Shown: in pieces, positions 45,048-53,380 of the stretch
Position numbering within the stretch: the stretch's first letter is position 1
How the letters are laid out: every line of letters begins with the position of its first letter
Source of the DNA: Candidatus Thiobius zoothamnicola
GTDB lineage: Bacteria > Pseudomonadota > Gammaproteobacteria > Chromatiales > Chromatiaceae
NCBI GenBank assembly: GCA_030826945.1
Contig: JAPQLC010000024.1
Coordinates: 18,242-82,241 of the forward strand
DNA: 64,000 bases
Reading direction: 5' to 3'
Made by a program: the position numbers and the translations under genes
The notes under the pieces: generated by a model
Databases searched by the model: none
Told to the model about the DNA's origin: nothing
Seen by the model: only the letters and a program-made list of their open reading frames with translations

Positions 45048-46460
45048 ATGTCTGAACATCAGGCCAAGCTTTATGCTTCTCGTACAAACATTTTTCCCCG
45101 CTCGGTGAAAGGCGTTTTTCGTAATATCAAAACGGCTATTTTAGTTTTGGCTTATGGCATCTATTTTTTATTACCATGGCTTCGTTGGGAGCGTGAAAAT
45201 GGGCCAAGTCAAGCTGTTTTGTTTGATTTGGTCGGGCGTAAATTCTATTTATTTGATTTAGTGGTTCATCCCCAAGATATATTCTGGCTGGCTGGCATCT
45301 TAATCATATTTGCTTACTTACTATTCTTTGTTACAGGTTTGGCTGGCAGAGTTTTCTGCGGTTATTTCTGTTTCCAGACATTGTGGACAGATGTTTTTAT
45401 CTACATTGAATATTGGGTGCAAGGTGAGCGTCCCGCACGTATCCGTTTAGCTAAGCAAAACTGGAATTTAGAAAAAATCCGTAAGCTGAGTATAACTCAT
45501 TTACTTTGGTTGATGGTGGCGTTCAGTACAGGTATGACTTTTGTATTGTATTGGGGGGACGCACCCAGTCTATTGGTTGATTTCATGCGTGGTGAGGCAC
45601 CGTTTGCCGCCTACGCCACCGCTTTTTTCTTAACGGCGACAACGTATGTGATGGCGGGCATTGCGCGCGAGCAGGTCTGTACTTATATGTGTCCTTATTC
45701 GCGTTTCCAGAGTGTCATGTTTGATAAGGATACACTTATTGTGTCGTATGATGCATTACGAGGCGAAGCACGCGAAGGACGACATAAACTGGGTGCTGGG
45801 TGTAAAACGGAAGAAGAACGTGCACAGCAAGGATATGGGGACTGCATTGATTGCGGTTATTGCGTTCAGGTCTGCCCGACAGGGATTGATATCCGCAATG
45901 GTTTACAAATTCAGTGTGTTTCCTGCGCGCTTTGCATTGATGCGTGCAATACGATTATGGATTCAATGGGTTGGCGTCGAGGCTTGGTTGGTTATACTTC
46001 CGAACAAGCTCAGAAGGGCAAGGCAAAGCCACGTTTAATTCGCCCTAAAGTATTGGGTTATGCTTCGGTGTTGGTGTTAGCGATTGGCTTGTTAGTTTGG
46101 AGCATTCGTCAGCAGGCGCCTTTTGATTTGAGCGTCAGTCAGGTGCGTCAACCGATTTTCGTGCGCTTATCAGATGGTCGGGTGCAGAATAGTTATGAAA
46201 TCAAGATCAATAATAAGATGAGTCGTCCCATTGAGTTGAGCTTTTCATTGCAAGGACTGGAGGGAGCCGAATTGGATATGGGGGCGTTTGAGCAGATACG
46301 TTTAGAGCCGCAACAACGTTTAAGGTTGACCGGACGGGTTAAGATGCATCCCAGTGGTTTAGCGCGTCAGAATCAATCTTTCGTCATCGTCGCGGCACCT
46401 CAGTCAGCAGAATTGCCTACCTTGCAATATAGCAGTGCTTTTTATGCGCCTAAGAGTTAG
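45048..46460 (+). CDS. ccoG: Cytochrome c oxidase accessory protein CcoG
   Basis: CcoG (RdxA/FixG) is a membrane iron-sulfur protein that reduces Cu(II) during cbb3 assembly. ATG 45048 (AGGA 8 bases upstream) gives 470 residues. Five transmembrane helices, the FCGYFCFQTLW and CTYMCPYSRFQSVMFD cysteine motifs, and two ferredoxin-type clusters in CIDCGYCVQVCPTGID and CVSCALCIDAC are visible, followed by a C-terminal immunoglobulin-like domain (FixG-C). It follows ccoP by 88 bases. The maturation genes ccoH, ccoI and ccoS are not in the window. Confidence 0.95.
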   Translation: MSEHQAKLYASRTNIFPRSVKGVFRNIKTAILVLAYGIYFLLPWLRWERENGPSQAVLFDLVGRKFYLFDLVVHPQDIFWLAGILIIFAYLLFFVTGLAGRVFCGYFCFQTLWTDVFIYIEYWVQGERPARIRLAKQNWNLEKIRKLSITHLLWLMVAFSTGMTFVLYWGDAPSLLVDFMRGEAPFAAYATAFFLTATTYVMAGIAREQVCTYMCPYSRFQSVMFDKDTLIVSYDALRGEAREGRHKLGAGCKTEEERAQQGYGDCIDCGYCVQVCPTGIDIRNGLQIQCVSCALCIDACNTIMDSMGWRRGLVGYTSEQAQKGKAKPRLIRPKVLGYASVLVLAIGLLVWSIRQQAPFDLSVSQVRQPIFVRLSDGRVQNSYEIKINNKMSRPIELSFSLQGLEGAELDMGAFEQIRLEPQQRLRLTGRVKMHPSGLARQNQSFVIVAAPQSAELPTLQYSSAFYAPKS

Positions 46461-46520
46461 TGGTCTTTCAATTTAAAGAGGCCGGATAAAGCTGCTTGCG
46501 TTTTATTTGTGCATCGGTGT

Positions 46521-47186
46521 TCAGCAATCCAAGCAGAACAGCACGCGGCTCTTGCCAGAACCAGCAATCGGCGGTGAGCGATGTATCAAGCCGTATCCTG
46601 CGTTGCCTGGATAAACATCGCCTTTCAGGATACCCGCCCAAAAAGTTTCAAATCTGCACGGTTCGCCAAAGCGAATGATGTCAGCATTCGATGCGCCGGA
46701 GTTTTGTACCGAACGATCTGCCTGATCATTGGTCAACCATTCCGTTCCAGGCCCTTGATAGGTACACAGCAATCGCAAATGCGTACGGTCAACATGAAAT
46801 CGACGACAATCGTCATCTTGCGTCGTCACCAGGCGTAAAGTGACATCACGATTCCCGCTGACGGTGAAATAAAGATTGGCTAACTGGCGCATATCATTGC
46901 GCCAATGCTGAAAAGCCAATGGGTCAAGATGCTGCCGTTGCAAGAGCTTGCTGACATCATCGTCAAACGAATTCGGCGAGGTCGTGCAACGCACATCCGG
47001 CAAATCAGCCGCTTGCAGGGAGGAAAGTTCTTGCGCAATGGCTGCTTTGACAGGTCGTCGCCACAAACAAAGATTCACGCCTGAATCCAGTATTTCGCGG
47101 AGCACGTCCGGGCTTTCTCCAATGATATGAGGTGTGGCATTGGATGCCAAAGCCGTGGCTTCCTGAGGAAACAAAATCTGACGCAT
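46521..47186 (-). CDS. DUF1826 family protein, probably zinc-starvation related
   Basis: The product is a 221-residue soluble protein with the DUF1826 layout: SGVNLCLWRRPVKAAIAQEL near the start, a central NLYFTVSGNRDVTLRLVTTQDDDCRRFHVD and LLCTYQGPGTEWL, and the end of the domain with LIHRSPP and RVLFCLDC. The FHVD-H/C pattern could bind metal, but no enzymatic function is established. DUF1826 genes recur near znuABC and COG0523 GTPases in Zur regulons. Here it is divergent from the zinc-uptake genes across an 88-base region with a Zur-like palindrome, which supports that link. Confidence 0.75.
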   Translation of the reverse strand: MRQILFPQEATALASNATPHIIGESPDVLREILDSGVNLCLWRRPVKAAIAQELSSLQAADLPDVRCTTSPNSFDDDVSKLLQRQHLDPLAFQHWRNDMRQLANLYFTVSGNRDVTLRLVTTQDDDCRRFHVDRTHLRLLCTYQGPGTEWLTNDQADRSVQNSGASNADIIRFGEPCRFETFWAGILKGDVYPGNAGYGLIHRSPPIAGSGKSRVLFCLDC

Positions 47187-47212
47187 GAGATGTGTGTTGG
47201 CTCTGAGGTAAT

Positions 47213-47251
47213 GAAGTGTTATATTTTCTATTTAAAACATTATAACATTTC
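47213..47251. promoter_or_regulatory. Zur-like divergent operator
   Basis: GAAGTGTTATA (47213-47223) and TATAACATTTC (47241-47251) are inverted half sites. Each resembles half of the gammaproteobacterial Zur box (GAAATGTTATA and its complement). They lie between a DUF1826 gene and the zinc-uptake genes. Two overlapping imperfect boxes, or one long spaced operator, are both possible. Confidence 0.6.
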
Positions 47252-47274
47252 AGATCAGGATATAAATCGCTGCA

Positions 47275-48831
47275 ATGGAAAAAACACTTCGTATGGCGAA
47301 ACCTCAACCTCAACCTCAACCTCAACGTCACGGTGCATGGATATTGGATAGGAAATTATTGCGTGCCGCTATAGCAACAATACTGACGGCTTCAGCCACA
47401 GTGGCTTCAGCGGGTGGTGCGGAAACAGCAGAACTCAAGCGTATGCTTCAGCAAATCAAAGCGGAGTATGCGCAAAAAACAGAAGCGCTTGAGCGGCGTT
47501 TGCAAGCCGCTGAACAAGGAGACAACGCCACGCAACAAGTCAGTGCGATGCCTATGGCGGCAAAAGGCCGTGATGCACTGGGAACTCTGACTATGGGATC
47601 CGCGTTCAATCCGCAGATATCGGTCATTCTTGACGGTAACTACTATTATGATGACGCCAATGGGCAAGGGGCCTCGTTACTCAGCGAAGCGGACGGCATC
47701 AGTCATGTGCACAGTGATGAAGATGATCATGGGCATTCGCATAGCGTTTCTGAGCAAGGATTCAATTTTCGCAGCGCTGAAATTGCTTTTTCCGCCAACG
47801 TTGATCATTATGCGGATGCCGCCGCGATGCTGGCTGTTGATGCCGACGGTTCTGTTGAACTTGAAGAGGCTTGGTTTCAGACGCGCACTTTACCCTATGG
47901 CCTGAAGATCAAAGCCGGTAAGTTTCTGTCCGATATCGGCTACATGAACAACCAGCACATGCATAGCTGGGATTTTTCCGATCAAAACCTCGCCTACCTC
48001 AACTTGATTGGTGATCATGGTTTGCGTGATACAGGCGTACAAGCGACCTGGCTGCCGGACTGGCGGCATTACACTCTGTTTGGTTTGGAGGCTTTTCAGG
48101 GTAAGCAGGATAAGTTTGGGGCATTGGCCGATGTTGATGCATTGCAAGAGAGCCTTAGCGCCGCTAACCTGACAACGAGTGATCTCGGTTTCACCGATAC
48201 GAATGATGGCCCCCGGCTCTACACCGCCTTCATGAAATATTCGCCTGACCTTGGCTATGATCATGCCTTGCAACTTGGTGGGTGGGGCGGATGGTCTGAA
48301 CAGCACCAGGAGGTCCATGGTGACCCTGCCGCCACATCCTCAACCCCACTGCATACATTGGAAGGCAATGCCTGGATGTGGGGCCTGGACGCCGTTTATA
48401 AATATGATAGCAATGGCGCTGATGGCCAAGGGGATTTCAAACTGCAGGGCGAATATCTTTGGCAGCGTAAGGATTTGAATCTGCGGTATCACCAGACGAC
48501 TCCGGGGGCAATCGGTGCCGAACGCAAATTCACCGAAGACGGCCTATACCTGCAAGGCTTATATGGATTTGCCCCGCGTTGGCAGGTCGGGCTGCGTTAT
48601 GACGTGGTTGGGTTGACCAACAAAATTGAAAGCAGTGGCAGCATTTTGCGTGAATTTGATGACTCTGGTCGCTGGACTGCGGCGCTGACCTGGAAACCCA
48701 CTGAGTACTCTCAATTACGCTTGCAATATTCCAAAGCGGATATCAAGGTTGATGGTGTCGCCAATGAGTTCGATTATATCTACCTGCAATATGCGATGAG
48801 TCTGGGTTCCCATGGCGCGCACAAATTCTAA
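47275..48831 (+). CDS. Predicted zinc-regulated outer-membrane protein, His-rich loop
   Basis: The product has 518 residues and precedes znuA by 12 bases. An unusual N-terminus with a Pro-Gln repeat (KPQPQPQPQR, from four CCTCAA hexamers) precedes a signal-like segment (LLRAAIATILTASATVASA). Then come a coiled coil (ELKRMLQQIKAEYAQKTEAL) and a beta-barrel-like C-terminal part ending in Phe (AHKF). GSAFNPQISVILDGNYYYDD matches a family often annotated as zinc-regulated outer-membrane receptor. The loop HVHSDEDDHGHSHS is a plausible metal-capturing site. There is no TonB box or plug domain that I can see, so a porin is more likely than a TonB receptor. ATG 47293 is an alternative start. Confidence 0.72.
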   Translation: MEKTLRMAKPQPQPQPQRHGAWILDRKLLRAAIATILTASATVASAGGAETAELKRMLQQIKAEYAQKTEALERRLQAAEQGDNATQQVSAMPMAAKGRDALGTLTMGSAFNPQISVILDGNYYYDDANGQGASLLSEADGISHVHSDEDDHGHSHSVSEQGFNFRSAEIAFSANVDHYADAAAMLAVDADGSVELEEAWFQTRTLPYGLKIKAGKFLSDIGYMNNQHMHSWDFSDQNLAYLNLIGDHGLRDTGVQATWLPDWRHYTLFGLEAFQGKQDKFGALADVDALQESLSAANLTTSDLGFTDTNDGPRLYTAFMKYSPDLGYDHALQLGGWGGWSEQHQEVHGDPAATSSTPLHTLEGNAWMWGLDAVYKYDSNGADGQGDFKLQGEYLWQRKDLNLRYHQTTPGAIGAERKFTEDGLYLQGLYGFAPRWQVGLRYDVVGLTNKIESSGSILREFDDSGRWTAALTWKPTEYSQLRLQYSKADIKVDGVANEFDYIYLQYAMSLGSHGAHKF

Positions 48832-48843
48832 CGGAGTGAACCC

Positions 48844-49737
48844 ATGAAATGGATGAAACCAAGCTGGCTTATCGCCTTTGCGTTATGTCTGCCGACACTG
48901 GCAGTTGCCGAACTGGATATCGTGGCGAGTAGTTCAAGCACTGGTGCTCTGGTGCGTGAAATCGCCGGGGAGCAGGCTGAACTCACTATCCTGGCACCGC
49001 CGGATCGCAATCTGCATCACTTGCAGGCCCGTCCCAGCATGATCCGTGCACTCAGAGGAGCGGAATTAGTCGTTGCGCTTGGCGCTGATCTTGAAGTCGG
49101 GTGGTTGCCGATAGCGATTAACCAAGCGGCCAACCCTGGCATACAACCTGGAAAAGCGGGTTATTTTGAGGCGGCGGCCCAAGTCAACTTACTGGATATA
49201 AATGGCCCGGCGGACCGCGCCTTGGGCGATGTCCATCCGGCAGGTAATCCGCACTTGAATATGGATCCGGTGCGTATGGCGACAGTCGCCACCGCCTTGG
49301 CGGAACGCTTGGCCATGTTGGATAAAGCCCATGCCGCGGACTATCGCGCCCGTGCTCAGGCTTTCGCGCAACGCGTTGCCGCAAAGATGGTGATCTGGCG
49401 ACAACAACTTGCTGCGCCTTCCGGCGTCATCGCGTTCCACAAGGATGTCATCTATTTGCTTGACCGCCTCAGCATTCCATTTTGGGGAACGCTGGAACCT
49501 GTGCCAGGCATACCGCCAACCGCCTCACACATTCGCACTTTAGTGAAAGAATTGCGTGGTAAATCAGGCTTGGTGTTGTCAACCCTTTATCAGCCCAAAC
49601 AAGCACCCACGCGAATTGCTGACACCTTGGGTTGGGGGCAAGTGCGATTGCCATTGGAGCCGCCGCTTGACGCGGATGGTGACGGCTATCTTGAGCATAT
49701 GCAACGCTGGGTTGATGCATTGGCGACGAATGGTTGA
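48844..49737 (+). CDS. znuA: Zinc/manganese ABC transporter substrate-binding protein
   Basis: This is a 297-residue periplasmic metal-binding protein of the cluster A-I family. The signal peptide is MKWMKPSWLIAFALCLPTLAVA. Candidate metal ligands are His in RNLHHLQARP (58/59), His in GNPHLNMDP (137), His in GVIAFHKDV (about 198) and an acidic residue near the end (DADGDGY). The long His-rich loop of E. coli ZnuA is absent; the His-rich loop here is in the outer-membrane protein upstream. It overlaps the ATPase gene (TGATG). Zinc is inferred from the Zur-like site; manganese cannot be ruled out by sequence. Confidence 0.85.
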   Translation: MKWMKPSWLIAFALCLPTLAVAELDIVASSSSTGALVREIAGEQAELTILAPPDRNLHHLQARPSMIRALRGAELVVALGADLEVGWLPIAINQAANPGIQPGKAGYFEAAAQVNLLDINGPADRALGDVHPAGNPHLNMDPVRMATVATALAERLAMLDKAHAADYRARAQAFAQRVAAKMVIWRQQLAAPSGVIAFHKDVIYLLDRLSIPFWGTLEPVPGIPPTASHIRTLVKELRGKSGLVLSTLYQPKQAPTRIADTLGWGQVRLPLEPPLDADGDGYLEHMQRWVDALATNG

Positions 49738-50318
49738 TGCCACAACCTTTGCTCATCGCTGACGGGTTAGTGACTGGCTACGCCAAGCCGGTTATTGGCC
49801 CGTTGTCTTTTGCCATTCAGCCGGGCGAGGTGGTGGGATTGTGGGGCGCAAATGGTTGTGGCAAATCCACTTTGTTACGTGCCATCGCGAACAAGGCGCG
49901 GATTTTCACTGGCAGTCTGAAACAAAGGCCGGGACTATCCTTGGCGTGGCAAATGCAGCAGCCCGTCCGACTTGATGAAATGCCTTTCAATGGCCACGAT
50001 TATTTGCGCTATGCGCAAGCAAACCGGAGCACGCCGCCAAACCGCATGGCACTCTGGCTGGATCAACGGATAGACACCTTGAGCGGCGGCCAGTTTCAGT
50101 TGCTTGCCGTTTGGGCGATGCTGGGTCGCCAGGCTGATCTGATACTGTTGGATGAACCCACCAATAATCTTGACCCGGAAGGTCAGCAAATATTGGCGGA
50201 AATTCTGAAAGCGGTACAGGGTGTCAGCGCGGTATTGTTGGTGAGCCATGAATACCGCTTTCTGGAACACGCATGTCATCGCGTCATCAACATCGCAAAA
50301 TCATCGCCACCCAATTAA
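49737..50318 (+). CDS. znuC: Metal ABC transporter ATP-binding protein
   Basis: This is a 193-residue ABC ATPase that would energise zinc import. Walker A is GANGCGKST (about 38-46), the ABC signature LSGGQ, Walker B LILLDEPTNNLD and the switch His in LLVSHEYRF. It is shorter than E. coli ZnuC (251) and lacks the C-terminal extension, but all catalytic motifs are present. The ATG shares a base with the znuA stop. znuB starts 4 bases after the stop. Confidence 0.88.
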   Translation: MPQPLLIADGLVTGYAKPVIGPLSFAIQPGEVVGLWGANGCGKSTLLRAIANKARIFTGSLKQRPGLSLAWQMQQPVRLDEMPFNGHDYLRYAQANRSTPPNRMALWLDQRIDTLSGGQFQLLAVWAMLGRQADLILLDEPTNNLDPEGQQILAEILKAVQGVSAVLLVSHEYRFLEHACHRVINIAKSSPPN

Positions 50319-50322
50319 TCCA

Positions 50323-51162
50323 ATGATCTGGGACACGCTGTTTATTATGCCGTTTCTGAGCGGCTTTCTGGTTGCTGCGGTGCTTTCTGTATTTGGTGTA
50401 TTACTGCGCTTGCGTGACGAGTGGCTCGCCGCTTTGGGTTTTGCTCATTTAGCCGGTGCCAGCGCTTTGATTGGCATGGCTGTTCACATCCCTGCCGTAT
50501 TCAGTGCGACATTCGGTGCTGTTATTGGGGCGATCATCAAAACCATCAGTCATTTTCGTGGCGGCACGGTTTATGCGCTGATGATCCTGGCTGGTTGGTC
50601 AATCACTTTGCTGGTGGCGGCGAATACCAGATTGGGTGGCAGCCTCGGCCACGCGATGGTCGAAGGGCAGCTGTACTTCTTGGGTTTCTCACATCTTATG
50701 GCCGCTACAATGCTGGTGATTGTGATGGCGGTCGGACTTTACTGGCTGATGCCGATTGTGATTCGGCATCGACTTTTCCCAGGCCAGGATGCGGCCAATC
50801 AAAGACCCACATGGCGTTGGCGTCTCGCTTTCGATCTCATCACAGGCTTAAGTATGGCTATCGCCACGGCCACAGTCGGTCTGATGGCTGCTTTTGCGCT
50901 GGCGTTCATTCCGCCCTGGATAGCTTTCCGTACGGCGAAAAACTGGCGGCAAACGCTCATTATCAGCTTCTGTTTTGGAATGGTGGGTTACATCGCTTCC
51001 TTCGTGCTGGCGCTATGGTTGGATCAGCCGTTTGGTCCGGTACTTGTGGCTTTACTGCTCATCGCCGCGATCATTCTGCATGTGGTTGATCGCCGTCATT
51101 GCGTGATAGAAAGGCCATTAAAGGTAGGGCGAAGCAAGGATAGGTGGAAAGTTGAGAAATAA
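50323..51162 (+). CDS. znuB: Metal ABC transporter permease
   Basis: The product is a 279-residue inner-membrane permease of the ABC-3 (ZnuB/MntB) family with about 8 hydrophobic helices. The start ATG 50323 (MIWDTLFIMPFLSGFLVAAV) gives the usual length; a longer in-frame start at 50248 overlaps znuC and lacks family similarity. LGFAHLAGASALIGM and ATATVGLMAAFALAFIPPWIAF correspond to the conserved permease regions. It ends the zinc-uptake operon, followed by a hairpin at 51190. Confidence 0.88.
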   Translation: MIWDTLFIMPFLSGFLVAAVLSVFGVLLRLRDEWLAALGFAHLAGASALIGMAVHIPAVFSATFGAVIGAIIKTISHFRGGTVYALMILAGWSITLLVAANTRLGGSLGHAMVEGQLYFLGFSHLMAATMLVIVMAVGLYWLMPIVIRHRLFPGQDAANQRPTWRWRLAFDLITGLSMAIATATVGLMAAFALAFIPPWIAFRTAKNWRQTLIISFCFGMVGYIASFVLALWLDQPFGPVLVALLLIAAIILHVVDRRHCVIERPLKVGRSKDRWKVEK

Positions 51163-51189
51163 ATCTTCAATGGTCAGTTGTCGTGTCAT

Positions 51190-51213
51190 CACGCCCACCA
51201 TGTGGTGGGCGTG
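51190..51213. terminator. Terminator between znuB and the TAXI gene
   Basis: CACGCCCACCA and TGGTGGGCGTG form a perfect 11-bp stem with a 2-base turn. The plus side continues into TGTGTTATTTATTAT. It lies between two converging genes and could act on both. Confidence 0.7.
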
Positions 51214-51247
51214 TGTGTTATTTATTATAGGGACAGTCAGTGGAGTC

Positions 51248-52210
51248 TTACATCAAACCCGCTTCTTTATAGTATTTGATGGCACCATTATGTAGTGGTG
51301 CTGACAGGTTGTTGCGCACCATTTCCTTTTTCTTCAGATGCTTGAAGGCCGGGTGCAGGCGTTGAAAAGATTTGAAATTCTCAAATACGGATTTCACAAC
51401 CTCATAAATCACTTTATCAGGGATAGTGGCTGAGGTGACGAAAGTGGCACCAACGCCAAAAGTAGCGGTATCTTTGTTATTACCGCGATACATGCCGCCC
51501 GGAATGATGGCGGTGCTGTAATAACTGTTCTCATTAATCAGTCGATCAATTTTAGCGCCAGTCACATTCACTAAAACGGCGTCGCAGGTGGTGGTCGCTT
51601 CTTTAATTGAGCCGTTTGGATGCCCTACGGTAAAGACAATGGCGTCCACTTTGTCATCACACATGGCACTCGCCTGCTCGCTGGATTTCAATTCAGAAGC
51701 CAGGGAAAAACTGTCCTTTGTCCATCCGAGCGTACCCATTAAGACTTCCATAGTGCCGCGTTGACCGGAGCCAGGGTTGCCGATGTTGACGCGCTTGCCT
51801 TTCATGTCTTGCAGATTTTTGATACCTGAGTCGGCTCGCGCCACCACGGTGAATGGTTCAGGATGCACGGAGAAAACCGCGCGTAGCTGTTTATTTGGCC
51901 CTTGGTCAGCGAATTTACTGGTGCCGTGATAGGCGTGATATTGCCAATCGGATTGGGCCACCCCCATATCCAGTTCGCCAGCGCGAATGGCATTCAGGTT
52001 ATAGACGGATCCGCCTGTGCTTTCGACGGAACAGCGGATACCGTGTTGTTTACGGCCTTTATTCACTAAACGGCAAATGGCACCGCCAGTCGGGTAATAA
52101 ACGCCGGTTACGCCGCCAGTGCCAATGGTGACGAATTGGCTCGCGGAAAACGCGCTTGAAGATAGCACCATAGCCGCCAACATGACGGAATATTGCTTGA
52201 ATAATTTCAT
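51248..52210 (-). CDS. TAXI-family TRAP solute-binding protein
   Basis: The product is a 320-residue periplasmic receptor of the TAXI type (TRAP-associated extracytoplasmic immunogenic). ATG 52210 has GAGGAG 5 bases upstream. The signal peptide is MKLFKQYSVMLAAMVLSSSAFSA. SQFVTIGTGGVTGVYYPTGGAICRLVN is the diagnostic TAXI start, followed by CSVESTGGSVYNLNAIRAGELDMGVAQSD and GKRVNIGNPGSGQRGTMEVL. TAXI proteins normally feed a fused TRAP membrane subunit, which is not in the window. The ligand is unknown; glutamate and other carboxylates are known for relatives. Confidence 0.9.
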   Translation of the reverse strand: MKLFKQYSVMLAAMVLSSSAFSASQFVTIGTGGVTGVYYPTGGAICRLVNKGRKQHGIRCSVESTGGSVYNLNAIRAGELDMGVAQSDWQYHAYHGTSKFADQGPNKQLRAVFSVHPEPFTVVARADSGIKNLQDMKGKRVNIGNPGSGQRGTMEVLMGTLGWTKDSFSLASELKSSEQASAMCDDKVDAIVFTVGHPNGSIKEATTTCDAVLVNVTGAKIDRLINENSYYSTAIIPGGMYRGNNKDTATFGVGATFVTSATIPDKVIYEVVKSVFENFKSFQRLHPAFKHLKKKEMVRNNLSAPLHNGAIKYYKEAGLM

Positions 52211-52525
52211 TGGACTCCTCTTAATTATGATTGCGTATAAATAACGCTGAATATCTTTAATACGCGAAATTAACGGGTGAATTTCACGTTTGGAAACAAT
52301 ATACGCCGAACAAGTCCTTGACAACTCTTTAGCGCCAATTAAGGTGGCTAAAATCGGTTAATTCCAGAGAGTCTTGTCAAGAGAGAATGCTTTGCCATTT
52401 TGTCTTTGGCTGGCAGGGTTTCTACACACCAGGCAAAGTAAAGAGATGCACTTGTTATTTCCGTCTGTGCGGGAATGACGGCGCTGTCTTAGGTGGTTGC
52501 GATGTTGGCGGTATTGAGAGGTTGA
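52211..52525. other. Intergenic region upstream of the TAXI gene
   Basis: This 315-base region holds the TAXI promoter area next to 52210 and the 124-bp repeat copy at 52366-52489. Nothing else was recognised. Confidence 0.5.
52366..52489. repeat. Diverged 124-bp copy of the inverted-repeat element
   Basis: The left end AGAGAGTCTTGTCAAG and right end TGACGGCGCTGTCT are degenerate versions of the 14-bp ends at 21281-21423. The first 37 bases align without gaps to that copy with 28 identities, including a perfect GCTTTGCCATTTTG block. Unlike the other copies it does not touch a stop codon: it lies about 40 bases after the DUF2063 stop. Confidence 0.65.
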
Positions 52526-53380
52526 TCAACTATTGGGTGTTTGACGTATGAAGCCCATGTCAGCCGCCAAAGGCAGCCAGAAGATTAATTCTTGCCGGAT
52601 ATCTTCTGGGTCTTGTTGCGTATTGAGCGCGGCGAATTGCACGCTGTCGTCCAGTTTGTTGCCTTGTTGCAGACTCAGCATGAAATAATATTGCCAGGCT
52701 TCAATGTCCTGCATGATTGCCCGGTAGTGTTTACGCGTGATGGCGAGATAACTGTCTTTAACAGCAGGGAGTTCGGGTGAGGATTCACCGGCATCAATGG
52801 CTTCGATAAAGGTTTTCAGTGGATAGGATGATTTCACCAGACGCAGACAAGGGGATAGGGTGATTGCAGAATAGGTTGGCGATATGGGAGAGAACCCGAT
52901 GATTGTTGAGGGTGGTGCGGAATCGTCAAAATCTTTGGCTCTGAGTGTTTCTGTTCTTTTACGTTCCAGATAAGCTAATTCAATCGGCAACAGATATTGA
53001 TGTTCTGCCGAATCTCCCAGAGAACTTTGCGTTTGCCGTAAAAAATCAGGAAAGTCTTTACCCAAATCGTATAGCGTTGTTGAGCGTGATGGATATCGCC
53101 AGATGTAAGCGGAGGAAAAGAATTGAAACAATTCTGCGCCCATTAAATTGAGTAGCGCAGGGTAGTCCGCTTCCAAACATTGTTGTAGGCGCAGTAGATA
53201 GCTGTTTTTGTAAATCGATAAACGAGTGAAGCGGTCCGCGCCAGCGGCTTGCGCGATCAGGTGATTTTCATGGGTATGGAAAGTCTGATTAGCGGCAGTG
53301 AGTCCATCTTGCAAATTGGATGGCGTCATTAATACCGTCATCATCCATTGTTGAATATCATGCAGATTTGTCGCGCTCAT
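52526..53380 (-). CDS. DUF2063 protein (HvfC/BufC-like partner)
   Basis: The 284-residue protein has the DUF2063 pattern RLSIYKNSYLLRLQQCLEAD YPALLNLMG (about 52-82), then a C-terminal alpha-beta part with IGFSPISPTYSAI and YPLKTFIEAI. DUF2063 proteins are partners of DUF692 enzymes; in methanobactin synthesis the analogous MbnC helps bind the precursor peptide. The start ATG overlaps the DUF692 stop (ATGA), so the two proteins are coupled and likely form a complex. It is the last gene of the three-gene unit. No BufD/DoxX gene follows. Confidence 0.85.
   Translation of the reverse strand: MSATNLHDIQQWMMTVLMTPSNLQDGLTAANQTFHTHENHLIAQAAGADRFTRLSIYKNSYLLRLQQCLEADYPALLNLMGAELFQFFSSAYIWRYPSRSTTLYDLGKDFPDFLRQTQSSLGDSAEHQYLLPIELAYLERKRTETLRAKDFDDSAPPSTIIGFSPISPTYSAITLSPCLRLVKSSYPLKTFIEAIDAGESSPELPAVKDSYLAITRKHYRAIMQDIEAWQYYFMLSLQQGNKLDDSVQFAALNTQQDPEDIRQELIFWLPLAADMGFIRQTPNS

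Noticed and set aside
47275..48831. TonB-dependent receptor
   Set aside because: No plug domain or TonB box is visible and the protein is too short; a porin-like barrel with a coiled-coil N-terminus fits better.
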